Below are positions 18,740-27,720 of a stretch of DNA of 49,822 bases, in pieces. The DNA is taken from positions 1 to 49,822 of the forward strand of contig JAFRGQ010000029.1 of NCBI GenBank assembly GCA_017433725.1, given 5' to 3'. Position numbers and translations under genes: made by a program. Within the stretch, counting starts at the first letter, position 1. Each line of letters opens with the position of its first letter. This DNA comes from Lachnospiraceae bacterium. GTDB taxonomy: Bacteria > Bacillota > Clostridia > Lachnospirales > Lachnospiraceae. The notes under the pieces were generated by a model. It made no database searches and was not told where the DNA came from. It worked only from the letters and a program-made list of their open reading frames with translations.

Positions 18740-18838
18740 GAAGCTGCCGCAGCAGGCGAGCTTACAATATAGCAGACATTTGCAAATAGCATCTGCGATA
18801 TATTGTAGCTTCACGCCTTAATGCGGCAGCTTCTTTTT
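18740..18838. terminator. Composite hairpin B, probable bidirectional terminator
   Basis: GAAGCTGCCGCA (18740-18751) pairs perfectly with TGCGGCAGCTTC (18822-18833) and is followed by TTTTT; the left side has a matching A run, so it can work both ways. Inside, TACAATATA pairs with TATATTGTA and GCAGA with TCTGC around the loop CATTTGCAAATAGCA. It lies between convergent genes (18588 and 18876). Confidence 0.75.
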
Positions 18839-18875
18839 AAAGAATGTATATGGTTATCTTTTATAATGAATCAGA

Positions 18876-19631
18876 TCAGTCGCCTATCTCAGAATCAAAC
18901 TCGTAGATTTCGCCAGTAGTCATATCGATATCATAATTGTATTCCTGTGCGCCCACATGGAACTCGACATCGTACATGGTAATACCCCTGTCATCATCAA
19001 AATCTTTATTTACAAACGAAGAAGTCACATCGCTCTTCGCTACGCCCGCATGGTTCAGTGCGATGTCAAGAGCCTGATCCTCTGTGATGCCTTCTGACTC
19101 AGCGCGTGTTGTTGTACCGGCAGTTGTGCCCAGAAGAGCATCCCTCTCTGCGATATCCTCTGCATCCATGATTTCTTTCTCGGATTTCAGAACAGCACCG
19201 TTTGCAGCGTCGATATCAAAATTGTATTCGTTATCTCCTGCATAGAAGTCGATTTCATATTTCAGAACTCCGTCATCTGTCTCAAGTTGTGCTTTCTTAT
19301 AGACGACGTCGCTCTCCTGCAGGCCGGCATTTGCGAGAGCCGCGTTCTTTGCTTCATCGACTGTGATCTGTGCGGCGGTATTTGCAGTTGTATTTTCAGC
19401 AACCTTTGCAGCGGTGCTCTGAGTCGGCTGAGACTGAGCCACGGATTCTGTTGCGGCGGGAGCCTGCGTTGCTGTCGGTGCTGCGGACGCCGTCGATGCT
19501 GTGGATGACGTCGATTCCGTTGTCTGACGGGCTGCCGGCGCACTGGCGGTTGTCTGGCTGCCGCATCCGGTAAACATGGAAGCGGAGACTGCCAATACTG
19601 CAAGACCTGTTACGAAATACATTTTTCTCAT
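18876..19631 (-). CDS. Lipoprotein with two PepSY domains
   Basis: 251 residues. A lipoprotein signal peptide ends at the lipobox FTGC (Cys 23), followed by a Thr/Ala/Ser/Gln-rich linker to about residue 88, then two PepSY domains at about 90-160 and 180-250 with YEIDFYAGDNEYNFDID and YDVEFHVGAQEYNYDID. It is a diverged paralogue of the protein at 15732-16367. AGGAGG precedes ATG 19631. It probably acts on the outer face of the membrane; the partner is unknown. Confidence 0.9.
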   Translation of the reverse strand: MRKMYFVTGLAVLAVSASMFTGCGSQTTASAPAARQTTESTSSTASTASAAPTATQAPAATESVAQSQPTQSTAAKVAENTTANTAAQITVDEAKNAALANAGLQESDVVYKKAQLETDDGVLKYEIDFYAGDNEYNFDIDAANGAVLKSEKEIMDAEDIAERDALLGTTAGTTTRAESEGITEDQALDIALNHAGVAKSDVTSSFVNKDFDDDRGITMYDVEFHVGAQEYNYDIDMTTGEIYEFDSEIGD

Positions 19632-19708
19632 GATGAAGATCCTCCTATATTCACTTTTCGATCAACTATTAACATTAGCTGAAAATCATATTTATTTCCT
19701 GCTGTTTA

Positions 19709-19818
19709 TACGGTCAGGTGTGGCGGGAGGGCTAAAGAAAATTTGCATTTGCTCTGAAACATTATTTTAACGGGGAGTATATTGGAAACCTGATAAAGGA
19801 GTTCTTAATGAAAAGTCA
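19709..19818 (+). pseudogene. 3' remnant of a second MATE transporter gene
   Basis: Bases 19739-19818, read in one frame, give FAFALKHYFNGEYIGNLIKE, closely matching the end of the intact MATE protein (PFALKHYFDGEWIRDLTREF). Upstream, TCAGGTGTGG at about 19711 matches the intact gene near 18032, so roughly 120 bp between the two blocks, plus everything further upstream, is lost. Like the intact gene it lies divergent to a PepSY gene. Confidence 0.75.
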
Positions 19819-19823
19819 TGTAA

Positions 19824-19862
19824 AAAAGGATGGATCCTGATTATCGGGAACCGTCCCTTTAT
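19824..19862 (+). terminator. Probable terminator of the lost MATE copy
   Basis: AAAAAGGATGG and CCGTCCCTTTA pair with one bulge and a G-U pair, forming a hairpin with a short T run right after the MATE remnant. Confidence 0.45.
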
Positions 19863-19968
19863 AGATGTTTGCCGGCTTTTTATAATCGTGATATTCTGTT
19901 GTGGAATATCATAGGCTTGTGGGAGTGCGCAAGTACGGAACAATGACCGGCACATTCTCGTGAGTCGA

Positions 19969-20055
19969 TTTTAATCTCTGACGCAGAATTTTCGTGACGT
20001 GAGTCTATGATGAATGCGCAAAATGAAACTTATCTCTGACAGGGGATACAAAAAT
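19969..20055. repeat. Dispersed element R, single copy before the LysR gene
   Basis: TTTAATCTCTGACGCAG, TTCGTGACGTGAGTCTATG and ATGCGCAAAATGAAACTTAT are in the same order as in the other copies, ending CTCTGACAGGGGATAC. It lies directly upstream of the LysR ribosome site, so it is probably in that gene's leader or promoter. Confidence 0.75.
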
Positions 20056-20080
20056 CTCAATTGGAAGGAGCCGTATACAG

Positions 20081-20983
20081 ATGGAAATAAAAACTCTTCG
20101 ATATTTCCTCGCCGTAGCGCGGGAAGAAAATATGACGAGGGCAGCGGAGAATCTTCATGTAACGCAGCCCACACTCTCAAAGCAGCTGAAGTCCCTGGAG
20201 GATGAGCTTGGGAAAAAGCTCTTTGTGCGCCATTCATTTTCGATCAAGCTTACGGATGAGGGCGTGCTTCTGAGAAACCGTGCCGAAGACCTTGTGAGCA
20301 TGGCGGATAAGATTGAAAGGGAATTTGTCTCCCTCGATGATATCACGGGCGGAGACCTGTACTTTGGATTGGCCGAGTCTTATCAGATCGGTTTTCTAGC
20401 CAGGGAGATCAGCAGGTTTAAGGAGAGCTATCCGGGACTGCAGTATCATATCACGAGCGGCGATACAGAGCAGGTCGTTGAGAAGCTGGATAAGGGTCTT
20501 CTGGATTTTGTCGTCCTCTGTGAGAAGCCGAATCCGTCAAAGTATGAGGCAATTATGTTTCCGGAGTCAGATGTCTGGGGCGTCGTGATGCCGGAAGATG
20601 ATCCGCTGACGGAAAAAGAGGTCATTCGGGTGGATGACCTGATCGGGCTGCCGCTGTTCTGTTCAAGACAATCATGGGAAAATGACATTCCGAGGTGGGC
20701 GGAGGAGAAAATGGCTCAGTTGCATTTGGAAGGCTCTTTCCGGCTGGCTTACAACGCCTCGATGTTCGCAAAAGAGCATTTGGGTTATCTGCTTACATTT
20801 GACAAGCTACTGAATACGACCCCGGGGAGCGGGCTTGCGTTCCGGCCGCTCGAACCGGCGCTGGAGACCCGGCTTTATCTGGTGTGGAAGCGGTATCAGA
20901 CGTTTTCGCCGATTGCTGAGAGGTTTTTGCAGCGGGTACGGAGGTCTTTTGGGGCACAGGTACAAAATAATAGTGATATCTGA
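20081..20983 (+). CDS. LysR family transcriptional regulator
   Basis: 300 residues, the standard length. The N-terminal winged HTH (residues 1-60) has MTRAAENLHVTQPTLSKQLK, the LysR recognition helix, followed by the linker helix and a two-lobed effector-binding domain (from about residue 90). AAGGAG lies 11 bp upstream of the ATG. LysR proteins usually control a divergent neighbour, but here the divergent side holds only the PepSY gene, about 450 bp away, and the same-strand neighbour is the phosphoesterase. The target is not clear. Confidence 0.93.
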   Translation: MEIKTLRYFLAVAREENMTRAAENLHVTQPTLSKQLKSLEDELGKKLFVRHSFSIKLTDEGVLLRNRAEDLVSMADKIEREFVSLDDITGGDLYFGLAESYQIGFLAREISRFKESYPGLQYHITSGDTEQVVEKLDKGLLDFVVLCEKPNPSKYEAIMFPESDVWGVVMPEDDPLTEKEVIRVDDLIGLPLFCSRQSWENDIPRWAEEKMAQLHLEGSFRLAYNASMFAKEHLGYLLTFDKLLNTTPGSGLAFRPLEPALETRLYLVWKRYQTFSPIAERFLQRVRRSFGAQVQNNSDI

Positions 20984-21089
20984 TATAATAATTAAGAGTT
21001 TCAAGTAGCATTCCTTCTAATCGAAGAAGTCGTTGTCAGAATGATACTTTTAGCACTTGTTATCATGTAATTAAGGAGGAAAAGGAGAT

Positions 21090-24000
21090 ATGAAACGAGC
21101 TTTGGCGCTGCTGCTGATTGCTTCTATGATAAGCACCAGTACCGTGTATGCTGCCGGCGATCCGGATACATTTTCTGATGTATCGGAATATGTCGGGGAA
21201 TATGACCAGGGTGAGTATGAAGACACTTCCGGGAATGACGGAGCGGATGACTACTCCTGCGAGGATAACGATACGGATTACGAAGCGGAGTCTTCCGAGG
21301 GTAGCCGGGAGTCGGACAGCGACACCGGAGCGGAAGACAGTGACACCGGATATTCCGACAGTGAGGCCGGTTCGTCCGATACGGAAGGTTCAGTCTCCGA
21401 CAGTGGCTCAGCCGTGGATAGTGAAAATGTGACAGACAGCGGCGAGAGCAGCGGAGAGTCATTTGCAGAATCCGAGACACCTGACACCGCAGACGGAACA
21501 GAAGGCAAGTCTGAAACGTCTTCCGAATCGGAGTCACTCAAGGAGGATGCTGCATCTGATACGAAAGAGGTGAAGTCTGAAAATGCGTCTGCTCTGAATG
21601 ACGGCAACGCTGAAGACTCAAAGTCTTCAGAGGACGTTAAGAATGCGGATGTGACTGATTCAAATAGTGTTGCCGGTGAAAGCTCGTCAGATTCGAACAG
21701 CCTCAGCGAAGGCAGCGTGTCAGATAGCGATGAGGACGGAACTGTCGGTAACGGAGCGGAGGATGGAAATAATTCTCCGGCAGCGCAGGACAAAAATGCC
21801 TCAAACGGTGTGCTGCCTGTCGTGCCAACCATTATGAAAAATGCAACAGCGGGTGAGAACACGACCACAACGCGCATTGCCATAATGTCAGACATACATT
21901 ATGTCACAGACCAGCTTATCAGCGAGATAGGGCGGGAGAATCTGAAAAATGCCGCCATGACGGAATTCCGCCTGATGGAGGAAATTGATGCTATATTGAA
22001 TGCAGCTCTGGAAGAAGCGTCAGCATCCAGTCCGGATGCCCTGCTGATCTGCGGCGATCTTGTGAGCAACGGAGAGCTGCTCGGCGCAAGGGCGCTTGCC
22101 GCGAAACTGAAAGCGGCGAAGGAGAAGAGCGGGTTTGCAAATACCGGATTCTATGTAGTGAACGGCAATCACGATATCAACAATTCTTATGCCGTTGATT
22201 TCACCGGCGATAAGTCGAAACCTGCAGACCGCGTGCAGCCTTCTGATTTTAAGGAAGTGTTTTCCGGTCTCGGATACGGAGATGACGATCACTGGGCAGG
22301 CGGCAGCCACAGCGTATACGTGCCCGTGAGCGATGATCCTTCTGCTGTTACGAACCATGGCGGACTGTCCTACGCGGCGGATATAGCCGACGGTATTACA
22401 TTGATCGTACTGGATACCGGTATTTACCGCACCGATGAGAACGGGGAGAGCATGTACAACAACGCCCAGAAGACCGCGGGGTATGTGTCCGATGATCTGC
22501 TTGCATGGGCGGCAAATCAGGCAAAAGAAGCCAAGGCCAAAGGAAACCTGGTACTTGCTATGTCACATCACGGTCTTCTGCCGCATTACGACACTGATTT
22601 GGAAGATCAGGCTGCCTGGTACATGGATTCGTTCAGAGTTCCTAACTGGGAGAAGGTAGCCGATACTCTGGCTGACGCCGGCGTATCTGCGGTGCTCACC
22701 GGTCACACCCACGCCAATGACATCGCCACACATGTTTCAAAAAATAATAATGTTCTTTACGATGTGGAAACTGCGGCTCTCTGCGCGTATCCCTGCTTAT
22801 GGCGCGAATTTGATATCGTGACTTCCGGTGAAGGAGATGAAAAGTCATATACGATTTCCATCGACACCACATATATCAACGACTATCTGGAAGCGGACAC
22901 CAGCAGCTGGAGTTTCACGATCGGCGGCAGGACCAAGACATTTGATGAGGACTACAACAGCAATCTGCAGGATTATGCCTATGAGAAGAGCGGTATAACC
23001 GAGGAAATACTCGATGATATGGCAATGTATATGGTAAAGAATACATTATCGGATATTCTTGCTCATGAGGGCGGTCTCGCCGGTTACCTGAAAGAGCAGC
23101 TGAATATTCCCGAAGATAAGAGCCTCGGCCAATACGCGGCTGAATCCATAGGTAACCTTATCAGCGGTTTTACCGGTTTTACGCAGGAAATAAATAATGC
23201 ACTGTTCAAGGGTTCGATATCAATTGAAAACGCCACCAAGGAAGGTGATGCGAATCCTACCTTAAACATTACGGCAAATCTCAGCGGAAGAACGGAGCAA
23301 GGCAAGGCGACTGTTGACATGAGCTATCTTCCTACAGCGGTTGACGAGCTGGCTGTTAAGGCTCAGACAAAGCTTCTTGAAGGCGAATGGCTGAAAAATC
23401 CGTATGCCTCGAACCCGCTGTTGGACGACGTCAAGAAGCTGATTCAAAATGCGGTTGTTCCTGCATTTTCAGCGCCGCTCAAGGAGGGCGATCCGGAAAG
23501 CACGGCGGTGAAGATGTTCAATGAAGCATGGCAGGCATTTTCTTTAGGCGATGAGGGTCTCGCCGACGATGCGAAGAAAGCGAAATGGGAAGAGGCGCGC
23601 GAACTGATCGGCGGGGATACGCTGGCAGGCAAAATAACACAGGGACTCTGGAACGAAGTATTAAAAATGAACACACCCGCCTACTCTGCTTTGTCAGAGC
23701 TGTTTTCTCAGCGCATCGTACCTGAGGGTAAAAATGGCATCATCTCGATAACAACAGATAATCCGGGTGACTATCTGCTGCCCGCCATCACCAATTTGCT
23801 TGGCCTCAACTCGCTGGATACGCTGTCTTCTATCATTCGCACGGCATCCGCGCTGAATATGGTAGGGCTCGGAAATCCGGTCCCGGCAAGTATAGTCAAA
23901 CCGCTCACGCAAAAAGTTGTAGAACTTCACAAGGTCATGACAACGGACAACAACATTAAACACGACAATATCTGGGATATCCAAATCGTTCATTTTGATG

Positions 24001-24725
24001 CAAATGGCGGCAGCGTAAGTCAGACGCACGCCATGACTGTCGAGGATCACAAGCTGGCCGGTCTGCCGACTCCTGATGAGAGAGAGGACTACGTATTTGA
24101 CGGATGGTTCACAGAGGAGACGGGAGGAGTACAGGTAACTGCTGAGGATGACATGACAGGCATAGGCACGCTGTATGCTCACTGGACATACGTCGGCAAG
24201 GAAGAGGAAGAAGAGGAAGAACCGACTCCTGTTGTTCCGGAACCGGTTCAGCCGGAGGAGAAGGAAGAACCCGAGCCGGAGCCGGAGAAAAAGGATGAGA
24301 GCGTCAGCCCTGTGATTCCGCCCAAAACAGAGGAAGTTAAGACAGAGAATACCGAATCCGACAGCCGTGAACCGGCAGTGGAATTGGGACTGCATCGCTA
24401 CTTTGTCTCCCGCAAGGCGTTGCATGACAAGATTTTTAACGTGGAATACAGCGATAACGACCATGCGAAGTTCTGCGAGGCCCTTGTTAAGGCTTTGAAA
24501 GAGGGCGAGACGGTCTTCAATATGGGAGAGTGGCTGAGTCTGGATGCCGAGGCTGTGGCAGCGATAGAGGCATGCGATAAGGATGTGACGCTTGAATACG
24601 TTGGTCAGGGTATCGGTTTCCGCTTTGTGATTCCGGCGAAAGCGAAGATTTCCCGTTTTGCGGACGAGCATGGCGCGGTGTGCGTGGTATGCCTTGCCGA
24701 GTATTATGGGTATGAGAGGATTTGA
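21090..24725 (+). CDS. Large secreted calcineurin-like metallophosphoesterase with acidic spacer and InlB-type repeat
   Basis: 1,211 residues. A signal peptide (1-22, cleavage near VYA) is followed by a very acidic Ser/Asp/Glu spacer (23-245). The phosphoesterase domain spans about 260-600 with SDIHY (about 266), ICGDLVSNGE, VNGNHDIN (about 357), MSHHGLLPH and LTGHTHAND (about 537), a complete metal-ligand set. After a long helical region there is a Listeria-Bacteroides (InlB B-type) repeat at about 968-1040 (HFDANGGS, FDGWFTEE, LYAHWTY), a Glu/Pro-rich linker and a roughly 100-residue unknown C-terminal domain. No sorting signal is seen. The substrate may be an extracellular phosphate ester. 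AAGGAGG precedes the ATG. Confidence 0.88.
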   Translation: MKRALALLLIASMISTSTVYAAGDPDTFSDVSEYVGEYDQGEYEDTSGNDGADDYSCEDNDTDYEAESSEGSRESDSDTGAEDSDTGYSDSEAGSSDTEGSVSDSGSAVDSENVTDSGESSGESFAESETPDTADGTEGKSETSSESESLKEDAASDTKEVKSENASALNDGNAEDSKSSEDVKNADVTDSNSVAGESSSDSNSLSEGSVSDSDEDGTVGNGAEDGNNSPAAQDKNASNGVLPVVPTIMKNATAGENTTTTRIAIMSDIHYVTDQLISEIGRENLKNAAMTEFRLMEEIDAILNAALEEASASSPDALLICGDLVSNGELLGARALAAKLKAAKEKSGFANTGFYVVNGNHDINNSYAVDFTGDKSKPADRVQPSDFKEVFSGLGYGDDDHWAGGSHSVYVPVSDDPSAVTNHGGLSYAADIADGITLIVLDTGIYRTDENGESMYNNAQKTAGYVSDDLLAWAANQAKEAKAKGNLVLAMSHHGLLPHYDTDLEDQAAWYMDSFRVPNWEKVADTLADAGVSAVLTGHTHANDIATHVSKNNNVLYDVETAALCAYPCLWREFDIVTSGEGDEKSYTISIDTTYINDYLEADTSSWSFTIGGRTKTFDEDYNSNLQDYAYEKSGITEEILDDMAMYMVKNTLSDILAHEGGLAGYLKEQLNIPEDKSLGQYAAESIGNLISGFTGFTQEINNALFKGSISIENATKEGDANPTLNITANLSGRTEQGKATVDMSYLPTAVDELAVKAQTKLLEGEWLKNPYASNPLLDDVKKLIQNAVVPAFSAPLKEGDPESTAVKMFNEAWQAFSLGDEGLADDAKKAKWEEARELIGGDTLAGKITQGLWNEVLKMNTPAYSALSELFSQRIVPEGKNGIISITTDNPGDYLLPAITNLLGLNSLDTLSSIIRTASALNMVGLGNPVPASIVKPLTQKVVELHKVMTTDNNIKHDNIWDIQIVHFDANGGSVSQTHAMTVEDHKLAGLPTPDEREDYVFDGWFTEETGGVQVTAEDDMTGIGTLYAHWTYVGKEEEEEEEPTPVVPEPVQPEEKEEPEPEPEKKDESVSPVIPPKTEEVKTENTESDSREPAVELGLHRYFVSRKALHDKIFNVEYSDNDHAKFCEALVKALKEGETVFNMGEWLSLDAEAVAAIEACDKDVTLEYVGQGIGFRFVIPAKAKISRFADEHGAVCVVCLAEYYGYERI

Positions 24726-24729
24726 ATAA

Positions 24730-25212
24730 ATGAGACAGAAAGAAAATCTTACGTTATTAGGAAGCAACCACACCGAGTACAAAACGGATTACGATCCGTC
24801 ACTTCTGGAAACATTTTCCAATAAGCATCCGGACAATGATTATTTCGTGAAGTTCAATTGTCCGGAGTTCACCAGCCTGTGCCCCATCACGGGACAGCCG
24901 GATTTCGCCACGATATACATTTCGTATGTGCCGGATAAGCTGATGGTGGAGAGCAAAAGTCTGAAGCTGTATCTGTTCTCTTACAGAAATCACGGAGATT
25001 TTCATGAGGACTGCGTCAATAAAATCATGAAGGATCTGATCGCCCTTCTCGACCCTAAGTATATCGAGGTCACGGGGAAGTTCCTCCCGCGCGGAGGGCT
25101 TTCCATAGATCCGTATTGTAACTACGGGAAGAGCGGGACGCCGTGGGAGAAGGTCGCGTGGGACAGGCTGACGAAACATGATATGTATCCGGAGAAGATT
25201 GATAATAGGTGA
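24730..25212 (+). CDS. queF: NADPH-dependent 7-cyano-7-deazaguanine reductase (QueF)
   Basis: 160 residues, the length of the short (B. subtilis-type) QueF. It reduces preQ0 to preQ1 in queuosine biosynthesis, a four-electron NADPH reaction. The nucleophile is C51 in [12 protein letters not shown] with the acid D58 seven residues on, the family spacing, and [20 protein letters not shown] is the NADPH-binding stretch. The gene starts 4 bp after the phosphoesterase stop with GAGAGGA as ribosome site. No queCDE and no preQ1 riboswitch are in the window, so the rest of the pathway, or preQ0 uptake, must lie elsewhere. Confidence 0.95.
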   Translation: MRQKENLTLLGSNHTEYKTDYDPSLLETFSNKHPDNDYFVKFNCPEFTSLCPITGQPDFATIYISYVPDKLMVESKSLKLYLFSYRNHGDFHEDCVNKIMKDLIALLDPKYIEVTGKFLPRGGLSIDPYCNYGKSGTPWEKVAWDRLTKHDMYPEKIDNR

Positions 25213-25225
25213 AGAGGTTTATGCT

Positions 25226-25825
25226 ATGGATATGAGTAAGTTTCAATGGACTCGGGAGCCGGAAAGTTATAAGGTTTCCGACGGAAAGGTCACTATTACA
25301 ACGAAGCCTCATACGGATCTTTGGCAGCGGACGTATTATCATTTTCGCAATGATAACGCACCGGTGTTTCAGATGGAGACGGAGGAGCAGTATTTTTCAT
25401 TTGTCGTGAAGACTTCTTTCGAAGACAGTCATCAACGCTTTGATCAGTGCGGAGTGGTCATGTATCTGGATTCCGAGAACTGGTTGAAGGGCTCTATCGA
25501 ATATGAGAACGACAGCTTCCAGCATCTCGGATCTGTGGCTACCAACCACGGTTACTCTGACTGGGCAACCACGGAGATTCCTGCGGATATCAAGGCTATG
25601 TGGTATCGGTTGAGTCGCCGCCAGGATGATTATTGCATCGAGTGTTCCGAAGATGGTGAGCACTGGAAGCAGATGCGCATCTGCCACATGTACGAGGCTG
25701 CGGGGAAGATCCGTTTCGGTATATATGCTTGTTCTCCGGAGGATTCTTCTTTCACGGCGGTCTTTACGGATATGAAGATTACGGAGTGCGCGTGGCTTGC
25801 GCATGACGGGCAGCAGCCGGATTGA
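25226..25825 (+). CDS. DUF1349 family protein
   Basis: 199 residues from ATG 25226, chosen because GAAGAGG ends 8 bp before it; the longer frame from 25178 would run into the end of queF. The protein is a concanavalin-A-like beta-sandwich of the DUF1349 family (WQRTYYHF, GVVMYLDSENWLKGSIEY, WYRLSRRQDDYCIECSEDGE, IRFGIYACSPE). Relatives are cytosolic and may bind a carbohydrate, but the function is unknown. A strong terminator follows. Confidence 0.9.
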   Translation: MDMSKFQWTREPESYKVSDGKVTITTKPHTDLWQRTYYHFRNDNAPVFQMETEEQYFSFVVKTSFEDSHQRFDQCGVVMYLDSENWLKGSIEYENDSFQHLGSVATNHGYSDWATTEIPADIKAMWYRLSRRQDDYCIECSEDGEHWKQMRICHMYEAAGKIRFGIYACSPEDSSFTAVFTDMKITECAWLAHDGQQPD

Positions 25826-25849
25826 GAGATTGGGCTGAGAAATAAGATA

Positions 25850-25892
25850 GAAAAACGGAAGCAGGGCGAGGGGTGCCTGCTTCCGTTTTTTG
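25850..25892 (+). terminator. Intrinsic terminator after the DUF1349 gene
   Basis: AAAACGGAAGCAGG pairs with CCTGCTTCCGTTTT across a 10-base loop, followed by more T. Its arms contain ACGGAAG/CTTCCGT, the same as hairpin array 2, so it may belong to that family. Confidence 0.9.
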
Positions 25893-25902
25893 TGATATAG
25901 GG

Positions 25903-25993
25903 AAAATCAGTCTGCCGGGACGCAATTTAAAGCGGGAAATACCGAAGTAAAAACAAGAATGCCGCTTCGGTAAAATCAGTCAACCGGGGCACA
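25903..25993. repeat. Single hairpin-array unit with a linker on each side
   Basis: TACCGAAG (25940-25947) pairs with CTTCGGTA (25965-25972). The linker AAAATCAGTCTGCCGGGAC before it recurs after it as AAAATCAGTCAACCGGGGC, a period of 70 bp. The first unit of array 2 (31946) is followed by the similar GTAAAATCCGTCAGCCGGG. Confidence 0.8.
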
Positions 25994-27577
25994 TCAGCCA
26001 ATGTTAGGGCTGACCTGCAAGATACAAAATGACATCCGCAGCGCAAACTGCGTGTCGGGATCATTCAGGTCAAGCCCGCTGACCTCCTCCGCCTTATGCA
26101 GCCGGTAGATGACGCTGTTTCGATGAAGATACAGCGCTTCTGCCGTCTTTTTTATACTGCAGCTGTTTTGAATGTATTCCCGCACCGTCTCCAACAACTT
26201 GGTCCTGCACTCCTCGTCGTACCGGGCGATGCACAAAACAGCGGGGTGAATGTACCGTGTGATATCTCCTGTTTCCGAAAAATGCTTAAGCATGACGGAA
26301 ACGCTGAACTCCTCAAATGAAAACACTCGTCTCCCCGAATCTATGCTTTTCCCAGTCGAGAGAGCGTCCTGAGCTTCGCTGAGAGCCTCGCGCAGAAGCT
26401 CTATCTTGTGGAAGGGATTGCTGATGCCCACACTGACATTGTATTTCGAAGGAAATAAATCGAGCAAATGCCCTACACTCTCCGCATCCTGAGTGCTGCA
26501 CACAACAATCGTTGCCTTTCTGTAGGTTATTACATGGCAATCGGGCAGCTCCCTGTGGAATGCCTCGCGGAGAGATTTTCCTTTTATAGACGGAATCTCG
26601 GAACTGTCAGGTCTGAAATACAGAAGCTTCATATTCTCCTGAAACTTCATATCTCGGTATGCTTCCGGCAGATTTTCAAGAGGCGTGCCGATGAGCAGAT
26701 TATAAAGAAAACTCTGATACTCACTTGTTCTGTAAAGAAGTTCGGGTGAATAGGAAAGCAGCGCATACCCGGTGACCGAGCTGAGCATACGCAGCATCTC
26801 GGAGTGCTCGGATCGGTAAGTCTGATCCCCTTCTATCAGAAGAAGGGACCCGATCCAGGCGTCCTTGCAGTATACTCTGCATGCCAGTTTGCGATAGGGG
26901 GAGGCTGAACAGGTCACTTCAAACGGTGCAATCCCGGGATTGGCCATCTGCACAGATTTCAATTGCTTAACTTCCGTGATGAATTCATAATCGCAATACC
27001 CTTTTCTTATATTATCCACCCACAGTTCATCAGTTACCGGGATTCTGGTCGAATGGCTGAGAATCCGGAAATCCCTGTCTATCAGGACTAAAGATGCATT
27101 GAAAGTCTGCGATGCCAGATCGATCAGTTCATCTACACTTCGTACTTTGTCGGCAGTATCCATAAGGTAATGCAGGTAATCATTCTCATTTCTCTCTGAC
27201 AGGATATCCTGAATGCGGTTGAAGACAACGGCAAAGTGTTCTTTCGAAATAACAGCGAAATCCGAGTCAGGGACAGCGGATTCCTGTTCGACCTCCTTCA
27301 CGCAATCGCAAAGTGAGGCAGATTGTTCATTCGGAATATCAGAGGAATCCGAAGAAAGACCCACGAATTCAGAATCGCCCGAATCTACTGCAAGAATATA
27401 ATGATTCGGCCGCAAATTCGATTGTCCATCATGACCAAAATACAGAATTGAATCCATATCGGGTTCTGCCTGGTCCGCCCAAAGTCTAACTTTGGATATA
27501 TCTGTTTTGGATGAAGCGGAAAAAACCCGAATAGGGCAAAAATGGCTTATTTCATTAACAATATCTGAAAAGGTCAT
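25994..27577 (-). CDS. PucR family transcriptional regulator
   Basis: 527 residues. The C-terminal segment (about 472-527: KKTAEALYLHRNSVIYRLHK) is the PucR-type HTH_30 domain. The middle (about 150-290) looks like a GAF-type sensor, and the first 130 residues are a PucR-like N-terminal region. Such proteins activate catabolic genes on sensing a metabolite. It is divergent from the flavoenzyme/SDR genes across a 448-bp region with a palindrome, which makes it their likely regulator (inference). AGGAAG precedes ATG 27577. Confidence 0.88.
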   Translation of the reverse strand: MTFSDIVNEISHFCPIRVFSASSKTDISKVRLWADQAEPDMDSILYFGHDGQSNLRPNHYILAVDSGDSEFVGLSSDSSDIPNEQSASLCDCVKEVEQESAVPDSDFAVISKEHFAVVFNRIQDILSERNENDYLHYLMDTADKVRSVDELIDLASQTFNASLVLIDRDFRILSHSTRIPVTDELWVDNIRKGYCDYEFITEVKQLKSVQMANPGIAPFEVTCSASPYRKLACRVYCKDAWIGSLLLIEGDQTYRSEHSEMLRMLSSVTGYALLSYSPELLYRTSEYQSFLYNLLIGTPLENLPEAYRDMKFQENMKLLYFRPDSSEIPSIKGKSLREAFHRELPDCHVITYRKATIVVCSTQDAESVGHLLDLFPSKYNVSVGISNPFHKIELLREALSEAQDALSTGKSIDSGRRVFSFEEFSVSVMLKHFSETGDITRYIHPAVLCIARYDEECRTKLLETVREYIQNSCSIKKTAEALYLHRNSVIYRLHKAEEVSGLDLNDPDTQFALRMSFCILQVSPNIG

Positions 27578-27689
27578 ATCATTTTCTTCCTTTCTGACAC
27601 CGCAACAGCTATTTTCAATAAATTCAGATGTTAAGATGCCACTCCGGGCACATCAAGATCAGCGGTAACTCAAAACATTTTTCTTATAT

Positions 27690-27720
27690 CAAGCTTAGTG
27701 CATAATGCACAAAATGTCAA
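27690..27720. promoter_or_regulatory. Candidate operator and pucR-type promoter
   Basis: GTGCAT-A-ATGCAC (27698-27710) is a perfect palindrome. On the minus strand it overlaps TTGTGC, which sits 18 bp from TATAAG, a possible promoter of the regulator gene. The rest of the 448-bp divergent region is AT rich and must hold the flavoenzyme promoter, but I see no convincing pair. Confidence 0.45.

Noticed and set aside
24700-24730. preQ1 riboswitch before queF
   Set aside because: There are only 4 bp between the upstream stop and queF, and no aptamer-like sequence is seen.
23694-24782. 362-codon minus-strand frame across the phosphoesterase end
   Set aside because: It is antisense to a well-supported gene, with no ribosome site and no recognisable domain.
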